Shown piece after piece: positions 55,261 to 64,000 of a stretch of 64,000 nucleotides of DNA. The notes below the pieces were generated by a model that was not told the origin of the DNA, ran no database searches, and was given only the letters and a program-made list of their open reading frames with translations. The first letter of the stretch is position 1. Every line of letters begins with the position of its first letter. Origin of the DNA: Leuctra nigra (Eukaryota; Arthropoda; Insecta; Plecoptera; Leuctridae); the NCBI GenBank assembly GCA_934045905.1, contig OW203769.1:30327910-30391909 (forward strand), given 5' to 3'. The position numbers were made by a program, and so were the translations under genes.

Positions 55261-57134
55261 ATTAACAATTGTTGCACTGCTTTCTGAAAACTTACAAATA
55301 ACTAATAAGCAAATGCCATTCTGGTAAAGGCAAGCGCATTTGGAGGAAGACTCTTCTAGGACATCGTCCTACTTCCCTCCACTCCTCTCCGTCAAATTCC
55401 GCTTGTTTGCACTTCGCAAGTGAAGATGACCTCACTCTCGTGCTATCGACCAATAGACTTGCAGGTTATGTTGACTGTGACGTCAGAGATGGCTCGAGAC
55501 GCTTCTGAACGCGCCTCTCGTTTCTGCCAACCGTTAGTTTGAATTTAAATAATGAAACATTCGAATCTTGGACATGTTACTCATGTCATATGAACGAAAT
55601 GGTGGATTTATGATGGCATAATGATTGGTTCGGTAAAGCGATAAGTGAACCCTAAAACAAAACGATAATAACATAAAAATAACATAGATCAATACAAGCC
55701 ACACAAAAACGAACAGTGCACGAATTTAAAAAAATACATACCTACCTAACTAAGTATAAAATCGTTGAGAATTTATATAAATTTAAAATCATATTTATAT
55801 TTTAAAAGAAAGAAATAATATGAAGTCTTCAAAATATTTCTTTATTTAAAAATCATCAATTATAAAAAATTACGATTTTTCAAAATCATATAAAATAAGC
55901 AAACTAAAACAATCGGGTCGCACTAATATGAATAGTTAACCCTTCGACCAATAGACTTGCGTAATTAATTGGTAATCAGTTATATAAAATTATAATAATT
56001 AATTATTATCAATGTTAGCGATGTAACCCGGACACTGACGATCAAGGTCCCGACAACGAGGTTCAATATTCAAAGTGTCATTAGAAAAGATTACGTAGAA
56101 AATATCCATTCAATTCATTATCAATTTGTATATTTATCTATTCATATATTCGTCTATTTATTGAGCAATTTATTCATAAAAAATACTGTTGAAGTACACG
56201 TATTCAGGAATATCGGAATATCGATTTATACGACGCAAAACAAGAAGATATCTACGCCTTCGTCATGAAAAATAGCTCAGCCATTCAAGTTCAATGTGCA
56301 TCAAATTGGTTTTTTTCTAATCGTAGGATCAAACCATATTGGCAACTTCAAAATGACTAATGTTTTATTTTTCTTCCTTGGTACTATTTCAATGTTTACT
56401 GCTAGTTTTATGGGTTTCATTTACTCTATAAAATCATGGATTATGGATACACGTACCTCCCTGAGTGGTTTTTACTGAATAACCAGAAATATAATTATAA
56501 ACAGGAAATCTCTAAAAATATAGCAATGCTAAGTTATGTTTGGGTCCAAGAAAGAAGAACTTAACTAAAAGACATAGCAACACTGTTAGCCACTTCTCGA
56601 CCATCACGCTACGACGGAAGAAATGTTGTGTCATCTATGAAATGCAGCTTGGTAAGTATACCTACCAGATTGATCGCAAATATTTTTTCCTAAAAAACCG
56701 ATACCAGATTTAAAATAATAGTGAAATATTTAATTGATTAATTTTGCATAAAAATCGTTTATAAAATGTACCTATTGCCATAGAATTACAATCCATAATT
56801 ATATGGAAAAAAATATTTTAAAATGGCATATCTTATGTTACAACTCTTCAAATGTTGTCATATCATTTTAAATGTAAGTAAATGAAGTAGAATTTCGGTG
56901 AAATTGACATACCTATTTCTTAACTATCAGTCTATCACACATTATATATTCCGAAGATAAGGTAAATACCGCTGAAGTTCATATTATCATCACTCTACAA
57001 TTCAAATTTTCAAATTTCAATTATAAAGTGTCATTGGCAAGAATTTGAAATTGTCTGATTTCTGTGTCCATTGAGATATGGACTTATAATAAAATCACAA
57101 TCAAACTAAAAAGGAATTTCTCATTTTTATGGAG
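55261..57134. other. Intergenic DNA without recognised gene
   Basis: AT-rich. A 60-codon hydrophobic frame at 56296-56478 (NVLFFFLGTISMFTASFMGF) has no family match I recognise and may be chance. A CRE octamer is at 55478-55485. Confidence 0.35.
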
Positions 57135-57421
57135 TTCATAGTTTGCACAAACTTCTTTTGTATCAGCAATGCAAAATTATTGAATTTTCCACCTAAGGAC
57201 TGACGTTTTGTTGGCACGTTGACGGGTCAGATTTATAACTTTATTGAGATAATCTATGTATTTTTGTAATGTACTAGTCCTCTTCGAACTAAAGATATCT
57301 CCGGAGCCTATACAATTTCCCAGGTGTACACATTTTAACTATACAATCAAGTATCAAGACTGTATCATGCCATCAAGATGCTGGCAGGCAACAATGAGAT
57401 GACACCACATGCAAACTATGA
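57135..57421. mobile_element. TTCATAG-ended MITE, copy 2
   Basis: Ends TTCATAGTTTGCAC and ATGCAAACTATGA. Same interior order as 26975-27263, with an insertion of about 25 bp near 57190. Confidence 0.7.
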
Positions 57422-57467
57422 GTATACAAATCACGAGTAAAATGGTGAACAACCGAAGCATCATGTT

Positions 57468-57545
57468 CGACTGAGGAAACCACGTGACTGTCCAAGACAG
57501 ACATCGAACCTTGACCTCCAGCGTCGAGTGGCCTGACCATCTCTC
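57468..57545 (-). repeat. tRNA-derived SINE, second copy
   Basis: GAGGAAACCACGTGACTGTCC (body) next to a B-box GGTTCGATGTC and an A-box-like GATGGTCAGGCCACT on minus, in the same order as 38275-38410. Confidence 0.5.
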
Positions 57546-57821
57546 TGCTGATTGGTCCATCGCACTCGGAACAGAGCCACTACAGCCAATCACAATGCAG
57601 GAGATAAAATCATCATAACTAGTTATAAATAGTGGGAGAAACCGGACAGTCTAAATGATGATGAGAGACAAAAAGCAGCAATTTGACGGGTCACGTGACT
57701 TCGGTATGACATGATCGCTGGTATGACGTCAATGCCATGTGGCTTCTACAGAGAACAAAAACACTGCAGAAAACAATCATTATTAGTTGAAAAAGATACC
57801 TGTGCCGTTTTTATCTTTGTA

Positions 57822-58667
57822 CAGGCGCGTAGGAATAGGGGGGTAAAGGGGGGAACGGACCCCCCCTGTCTGGAGCCTGACCCCCCCTGCCAGATATCCT
57901 GACCCCCCCCTGCTAGAGATCCTGAACACATCCAGATATTCACAAATGTTGATTAAGTGTTGCACAGAATGCACAGATTTACTCCATTATGAGGTTGAAT
58001 TCTCAAAATTTTATCAAGTTTTGCAAAACTAATTGAACAGAGGTATTATCCAATGAGACAAATCATTTACTCATTTGTCATTTTTACTCGTTTTTTTCAT
58101 CCTCATGAATCAAATAATTACACGTTAAACTAATAGATTCCATAACACATACAGATTTTTCTTAGTGATTGCTTATTGCTGTTGCTCTTGCAACCTTTTT
58201 TAAAGGTCGATTCCAAAATCAATTCATAATCGATCCTCTTTCACTAGAATTCAAGTATTTCCCTGAGGGGCCATTTAGGATTTTGTCTCTTGTATCACCA
58301 AGAATATTGCATACACACATTTTAAATTTCTTTAAAAAAGATGCCAAAAAAGCGTCGAATTCGATTCTATTTTTTAGCAAGATGGGAAAAAATGCCCTGC
58401 GGGGCCATTGGGAATTCTATAGAAACAAGTTTTCTTAAGTTCCCACAGAGTATTACATATCAGTATCACACATTTTACATTTCTATGAAAAGAATAGCTT
58501 AAAATTCGATTATTTTGTATCAAAAATTCAAAACAGGCCCTGCGGGGCTAACTGAGGGTGAGTCCCCCATACCCCTTGTAGCAGTGAACTACCTTTTCCT
58601 GACATCCATCGATCCCCTATAATTTTGACCCCCCCCCCCCTGTCAAAATCAAGTTCCTACGCGCCTG
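57822..58667. mobile_element. hAT-type element 7 (CAGGCGCGTAGGAA ends)
   Basis: Exact 8-bp TSD TCTTTGTA at 57814-57821 and 58668-58675. TIR CAGGCGCGTAGGAA / TTCCTACGCGCCTG. Subterminal runs of G or C (57838-57910, 58628-58642). 846 bp, no transposase. Its ends differ from the TAGGG group. Confidence 0.9.
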
Positions 58668-58685
58668 TCTTTGTAATCAGGTGAT

Positions 58686-59169
58686 CAAGCGCTTGGCCGT
58701 TTTAGCAAATTGAGAAAGAAAAAATTGTTTCATAAGTGGGTGTAACATTGATAGGATGTTCACATGATCAGTCTGATTGTATATTATAGTAGTACCTACT
58801 TTTTCATTTTTGCTTCGTGCATTGTGGCGGCGGTTATTCCACAAAACCTCGCAAAACTATGACATTTCCGATACGATTGGAGACCAAACCCGAGAACCAA
58901 TTGATCTCAAATTAGATAAAAGACAAACTTAAGTTAGGGCTATCACTTGGCACATTATTAAAACTAAATTTCATACGGCACCCAGCCAGACAAGAAAAAT
59001 AGACAATTTTTCACCATACTAATTAACAAGGCAAAATATTAAAAATGTACTTTAAGTTTGTCTTTGAACTAACATGATTAAAATTTCAAATCATTTTGTC
59101 AACCCATTTTGTCTCCAATCGAATCCAAAAAAAAGTGCTTGCTACAAGCGTCAAAATCGCTCGCGCTTG
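58686..59169. mobile_element. CAAGCGCTCGGCCG snap-back repeat, copy 3
   Basis: Begins CAAGCGCTTGGCCGTTTT 18 bp after hAT 7 and ends CGCTCGCGCTTG. Internal deletions compared with 51885-52399. Confidence 0.75.
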
Positions 59170-59179
59170 CAGCACTTTA

Positions 59180-59580
59180 AGCCGGTTTCACATAAAGCGC
59201 GTTTCGCGTTTTGCGCTGCGCGTTTTTTTTATTGACCCATCAAAACACCGAAAATTTTGCCGCACGCGTTTTATTTTTAAGCCGCCCCATCTCGATTGTA
59301 GGGAGGTTTATTCAGTACCGCGCGTGGCGAAAATGACGTCACTATACGTAAACTATAAAATAAACTTTAAAATAACTATAAAAAAGTACTATAATGTTAA
59401 TATATGCTTACCTGTGCATATAATTCCATCTAATAATATCTAATAATAACACCCACATTGTTACTAACAATAATAATAAATTTATATCTTAACATTCTGT
59501 TATCGACGGCCTCTTCTATAGGCGTTATAAAAAAGACAAAACGCGAAAACGCAAAACGCGCGTGTTATGTAAAACCGGCC
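59180..59580. mobile_element. PIF/Harbinger-like MITE, CCGGTTT ends
   Basis: TTA on both sides (59177-59179, 59581-59583). Ends AGCCGGTTTCACATAA and TTATGTAAAACCGGCC, continuing into GCGTTTTGCG / CGCAAAACGCG words. 401 bp. A CRE octamer is at 59334-59341. Confidence 0.75.
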
Positions 59581-60098
59581 TTAGAGACAGTGAAATCTAA
59601 CTTCAATCATCAATTGCATAACTTACAGGTACAAAGTACGTATTCCATTTTATTGATTATCGGTTACACACTCTTAGAATGATGTAATCAAGCTGTCAAC
59701 TGCAAATAGCCGGAAGTCCACAAATGCCGTTATTTTTTTAAGAACTGGTGTTCATTATAAGATGACAAGATTGGATGAAGGCAGAATTATATGTTTCCTC
59801 AAGAATAATTGAAATGGACTTTGGGCCTTCTGCTTCTAAAGTACAGGACTATACGAGGATGTTGAAGAGATGACTCGTGCAGATGCTTTGAACTTTTACA
59901 ACACATTTGTATAAGTATTAGATATCGTACAAAATACGCTAGTTATTTCTTCTAGTATTCACTGACGTGTCAGGTAAATGACATTTCTTATAGAAATATG
60001 AAAATCTCTTCCGGTGTATTCTTTTGCTCAATCCATAAAATCCCCAAGGAAAACTGCATCCATATAGATTCACATGCACTTAAAATACATTGTTTGTG

Positions 60099-60236
60099 GT
60101 TTGGTCTCCAATCGTATCGCAAATTTCAGAGTTTTGCGCGGTTTTGTTGAATAACCGGCGCCTAATTAACGATGCAATGAGCAAAAATTAAAAAGTGCTA
60201 CTAATATACAATCAGACTGATCATGTGAACATTCTC
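60099..60236 (-). mobile_element. Snap-back repeat fragment, inverted
   Basis: TTGGTCTCCAATCGTATCGC, then the reverse of the left half of the 51885-52399 repeat, ending near TGATCATGTGAACATTCTC. One half only. Confidence 0.65.
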
Positions 60237-60941
60237 AATCAGGTATGGGAAATTGACCCCAAGGCATAATAAATTTCATTTCCATGAAAATATATTTTTT
60301 TTTTCAAAAAGAGCATTTATTTAAGTTTTTATTAATTACTAGTCTTGAAGAAACGTTAATGGTCAACGTTACATCATACAAAAGTCATGGGAATCCCTTC
60401 TGTCCACCCACACCACATCAGAATTCATTCGGTAGGGACATTCTATACATTATAGTTTTTCTAATATTATTCACTCTGCTACTCAAATGTACGCCAACAC
60501 ACTAAGCGCCCTATCATAAGGTCAATTCTATTAATTAAATTCAATAACTCAATTTAATTAAAGTACGTAATAAATGTGATTTATTTCCGATTAAAAAAAT
60601 TAAATATAAAAAGCATTATATAAAATAATTCGGAAAATAATTACTTTTCACTTATCAGACCGTTGACAGCTGTTATCTGTCAATCAGTCTAGACTCTGAT
60701 CCTGTATGTAGTACTGAGCTGTTGCGTCACCACGCTGGATATAGACTGCGATTAGAGCATATCCACTCGAACCTTAGTCGACCGTGACGTCACAACCTGT
60801 TGCATGGCTCCGAGCGCTCCGAGTGGCGGTGAATCATACGCGAGAGCGAGAGTGAAGCGCAAGTGACAACACACACGGGAAAGCGTCGGCAGATGATTAC
60901 AAATGCAGCGACAATAGGACTTCGGGACTTTCAACACTAAT
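60237..60941. other. Intergenic DNA with small GC-richer stretch
   Basis: Mostly AT-rich. 60720-60900 is more GC-rich, with TGACGTCA at 60785-60792 and several GAGCGAGAG-type words. It could be a small promoter or first exon, but no gene can be assigned. Confidence 0.3.
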
Positions 60942-61345
60942 AAGCACTCGGCCGTTTTAGCAAATTGAGAGAAAAAAAATGTTTCATAAGTGGGTGTAAC
61001 TTTGAATGGGTGTTCACATGATCAGTCTGATTGTATATTTTTTTTCACTTTTTCATTTTTGCTTCGTGCCTTGTTAATTAGGTGCCGGTTATTCAACAAA
61101 ACCGCGCAAAACTATGACATTTCCGATACGATTGGAGACCAAACCCGTGAAGCATTTGATCTCAAATTTTAATCATGATTAGATAAAAGACAGACTTAGG
61201 GTTATCACTTGGCACATTTTTAACATTTAATTTCATACGGGACCCATTGAGACAAGAAAATTACCGTATTCACCAAAAATCAACTAATTATTACTAATTA
61301 ACAAAACAAAAAATTTAAAATGTACCTACCAAGTGATAACCCTTT
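60942..61345. mobile_element. CAAGCGCTCGGCCG snap-back repeat, copy 4 (right half missing)
   Basis: Starts AAGCACTCGGCCGTTTTAGC and follows the family to CAAGTGATAACCC at about 61345, then breaks off. Confidence 0.7.
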
Positions 61346-61558
61346 TTGCCACTTGGAAAATGGAAACCTTGGAAAGTGGAAAGTGAAAGACCTTGGAAAG
61401 AGAACAGATAAATTAACTGACATTTAGATTCAGATTTAGATTGTTTATTGCAAAATTAGGAAAAATCTTAGGGGCATATTATGTACACCAGCGGTCAGAA
61501 CAATTGACTGTAAACTGCTAAATTGGAGCTGGAATTACCGTCAATAGAAGTAATGTTT

Positions 61559-61560
61559 AT

Positions 61561-61608
<48 letters not shown>
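61559..61608. repeat. (GTA)n microsatellite
   Basis: About 15 uninterrupted GTA triplets. Confidence 0.95.
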
Positions 61609-61774
61609 TGTTTATTAGCATTTTTTGCTACTTTACATGGTTCATAAAACACAATTACATCACTTACATGTATGTCATAAAGATAGATAGCACAAAGATA
61701 GATAGATTAGATCAGTGGTTACTGGTTAATTTGTATTAGAAAAGGCGGGTAAGCCCAAGATCTCTAGCGTCCCA

Positions 61775-63422
61775 TACCGGGTGGCCCAAAAAAAACGTCC
61801 AACGGGCGAGAAATCACTGTGACAAAACTACTGCACAAATCGGGCTGAAAATTACACCAATTATACAAAACATACTAAGGTATAATATGTGAAAGATATA
61901 AGACCATAACTTATATAGGAAAAAAGATACAGATGTTCGAACTTTGTTGTCGAAAAATCGATTAAACGGAGCTCATAATTTCACGCGTCCAGAAAATGCC
62001 CAATGGCCGGGACGCTGTTTACTCAAAACTGCTGAAGATATCAAGCAGAAAATTTCATATTTTATTCAAAATATATTACTATCGATTGTGTAAAAATTTC
62101 CATTCATTTGAATGAATGTAACGAAAGTTATGATATCTAGAATTTGAGTTTAAAAAGCAGAATGCACGAGAGATAATTTCTCAAGTTTTATTTCACATGT
62201 TTGAGCGAGCGAAGCGAGCGTCTCCTTTTGGCTCTTTTCGGACGGAATTCTGTTTTTTTTTTTTTTTTTTGTTTGTCTGTTAATAGACGATACACAGGTC
62301 GCACCGTTTCACCTATCGATCTGAAATTTTGCACACATGTAAAACCAACCTTCTCTGTTTGCAGGCCCCAAATTTTTTTTAAATCCATTCATTGGTTAAA
62401 ATTTAAAAAATATCTCACGATAGGCTGAAAAATTAAAACGGTCTTCGATAATTTCGATCAAACTCATATTTTGGCTATACAGGTCAGAGTTTTTCTTTGA
62501 TCGAGCTGAAATTTTGCACACATGTAAAGCCAGCCTTCTCTGTTTGAAGACCATAATTTTTTTGAAATCCATTCATTGGTTAAAATTTAAATAAATATCT
62601 CCTGATAGGCTGAAAAATGAAAACGGTCTTTGATCATTCGGATCAAACTCATATTTTGCATGATTATTAAGACCAATATTGTCTCTTATTTTACAAAATT
62701 TCATCCCAATCAGTTAAGAACGTATGAACTTATTAACATTTTTCATATCTGTCAGTAATGAAGTATCAAAATAAATGTTTTCCAGTGCCAGTTGAATTGC
62801 ATCTGATTTGCTATATATACCAGGATGCTTAGATGTTATTTTCAAGTTTCAATGAAAAGCATAATATGTTGTGTTGATTGAGTGATTATATTTCAATTCA
62901 ATATGGATGTATATGTTTTCTGTGCTTGTGTACGCATTTCCGGTTCGAGAATTTGCACGTCCCCGTGCTCGCTCATGAACGCGTTACACTGAGCGTTTTC
63001 CTAGTAATTTTAGAAGTGAAAATTATCTCCAGTATTTTCTGTTTTTAAGCTCAAATTCAAAATACCATAACTTTCGTACCACTGATTCAAATGTATTGAA
63101 ATTTGTATCCAATATTTAATCATATGTTTTGAATAAGATTTGAAATTTTCAGCCATATATCATCAGTAATATTAAAAATAAAGATGTCCATGCCATTGGA
63201 CTTTTTCTGAATGCGCGCTCTTCGAGCTCCGTATAATTGATTTTTCGACAACCAAATTCGAACAGCTGTAACTTTTTTCCTACAAAAGAAATGTTTTTGA
63301 AACTTTCACACATCAAACATTGGTATGTTTATTATAAAATGTGAAATTTTCGGACTAATATCTGCAGTAGTTTCTTCACAGCGTTGTCTCGCCCATTGGA
63401 CGTTTTTTTGGGCCACCCGGTA
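61775..63422. mobile_element. Fold-back mariner-type element, copy 2, split by a Helentron-like insert
   Basis: TA-bounded ends TACCGGGTGGCCCAAAAAAA and TTTTTTTGGGCCACCCGGTA. The arms (about 61775-62155 and 63045-63422) match each other and, less well, copy 1 at 45148-45982. The loop (CACATGTT...TTTTAGAAGTG) is interrupted by 62202-63004. No transposase. Confidence 0.85.
62202..63004 (+). mobile_element. Helentron-like non-autonomous repeat, copy C
   Basis: Plus sense: starts TGAGCGAGCGAAGCGAGCG, ends AACGCGTTACACTGAGCGTTTTCCTAG-type hairpin end with a flanking T. Inserted in the loop of a fold-back element, so its limits are clear from the host copy at 45148-45982. About 190-bp internal units near 62310-62640. 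Confidence 0.7.
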
Positions 63423-63936
63423 TATTTTACCTATCTTGGGGTAAACCCACCCTACAATTGTCATGGGAAACGCACGACCGTACGGAATCAATGGGGGGTC
63501 TGGGGGAAGGGCCCCCCAGAAGAACGCGGGTCCGGGGCGCGAAGCCCCGGAAAATTTTTGAACATCTGGAATGAATTTGGTGCGTTTCTGCGCTTTTTGT
63601 AAAATTTGAACCAATTTTTATCTCCACAAAAAAAAAGTTTGTAGAGGGCGACCAAATGTGTTGTATTTAACAGTGTTATTAATAATAAAGATAATATTCA
63701 TATAAAAAGGTGCATAAGCCCGGCTTACCCTCCAAAAAAGGTGGGTAAGCCGGGCTTACCCGGGCTTACGCCCAAATTAAGCACTGAATTATACTAATCT
63801 ACATTTATAAAAATTATTACAAATTATAAAAATTAGTAAATCATTATTGTAAGATCACAAGATCAGTCAGTAGGTAATAATACAGTCTTGTTTTATTTTA
63901 TTTAAGTTAGTTTATCCAAACTATATTAATCTACTA
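63423..63936. other. Intergenic DNA with GC-rich hairpins
   Basis: 63485-63560 holds two adjacent hairpins (TCTGGGGG...CCCCCCAGA; TCCGGGGC-GCGAA-GCCCCGGA). 63716-63763 holds AAGCCCGGCTTACC facing GGTAAGCCGGGCTT. No gene is supported; the small frames over it are low confidence. Confidence 0.55.
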
Positions 63937-64000
63937 CTAGGAAAACGCTCCGTGAAACGCGTTGATGAGCGAGCACCGGACACGTGCGCAAACATAGAAC
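63937..64000 (-). mobile_element. Helentron-like repeat, copy D (cut by window end)
   Basis: CTAGGAAAACGCTCCGTGAA followed by GATGAGCGAGCACCGG: the 3' end of the family in minus sense, running off the window. Confidence 0.65.

Noticed and set aside
56296..56478. 60-codon hydrophobic plus-strand frame
   Set aside because: Short, AT-rich, no signal-peptide cleavage pattern or homology that I can see.

Overview
The window is a piece of an AT-rich arthropod nuclear genome, most likely an insect. It holds four spliced protein-coding genes with GT-AG introns of up to 8 kb, separated and invaded by dense transposon remnants. The gene content (an insect-type eIF4E ending in TFTL, an ELOVL6/Baldspot-type elongase and a two-domain FADD adaptor) fits an insect. 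I cannot fix the order from the sequence. No bacterial, organellar or viral gene was seen.

Layout. (1) 1-1.85 kb: an unassigned edge, a Helentron-like repeat, a hairpin and a 5S-derived fragment. (2) 1.85-11.0 kb, minus: an RNA-binding protein in seven visible coding exons (P/Q/RGG-rich N-terminus, two RRMs, Asp/Glu tail). Its introns hold two adjacent hAT elements, a pogo-type MITE, tandem hairpins and a 5'-truncated RTE-like LINE. (3) 13.08-22.29 kb, plus: complete eIF4E (5 coding exons, 215 aa). Intron 3 carries a LINE fragment and MITEs; intron 4 is mostly transposons, including a hAT nested in a hAT. (4) 22.3-28.5 kb: intergenic, with a hAT, a block of ETS-CRE composite motifs, a long-TIR element and MITEs. 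(5) 28.53-39.44 kb, minus: complete Fadd (4 coding exons, 239 aa). Its 8-kb first intron holds a minisatellite, a 1.7-kb element with AAGATCTTG arrays and two SINE types. (6) 39.44-40.39 kb: a divergent Fadd/ELOVL promoter region. (7) 40.39-43.38 kb, plus: complete ELOVL6-like elongase (2 coding exons, 295 aa). (8) 43.4-64 kb: no recognisable protein gene; fold-back elements, Helentron-like repeats, a hAT, snap-back repeats and simple repeats.

The four genes are housekeeping or immune functions and do not form a pathway together: cap-dependent translation, RNA binding, fatty-acid elongation, and IMD/death-receptor signalling. The two divergent pairs (RRM gene/eIF4E and Fadd/ELOVL) may share regulatory DNA.

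The most unusual signal is in the repeats. Six hAT-type elements with 8-bp target duplications (five exact, one with a single mismatch) share a TAGNGNTG-like end, but each continues into subterminal arrays of its own private, mostly palindromic word (CCCGAGTA, TTCGAAGT, ATATCGAT, GATTCCGAT, GAAAATTTTC, GAGAATATTCTC). Two elements of other types do the same. Also notable are an array of exact CCGGAAGTGACGTCA (ETS+CRE) motifs, fold-back elements whose two arms match each other better than they match other copies, and an in-frame 48-bp duplication across the Fadd stop codon.
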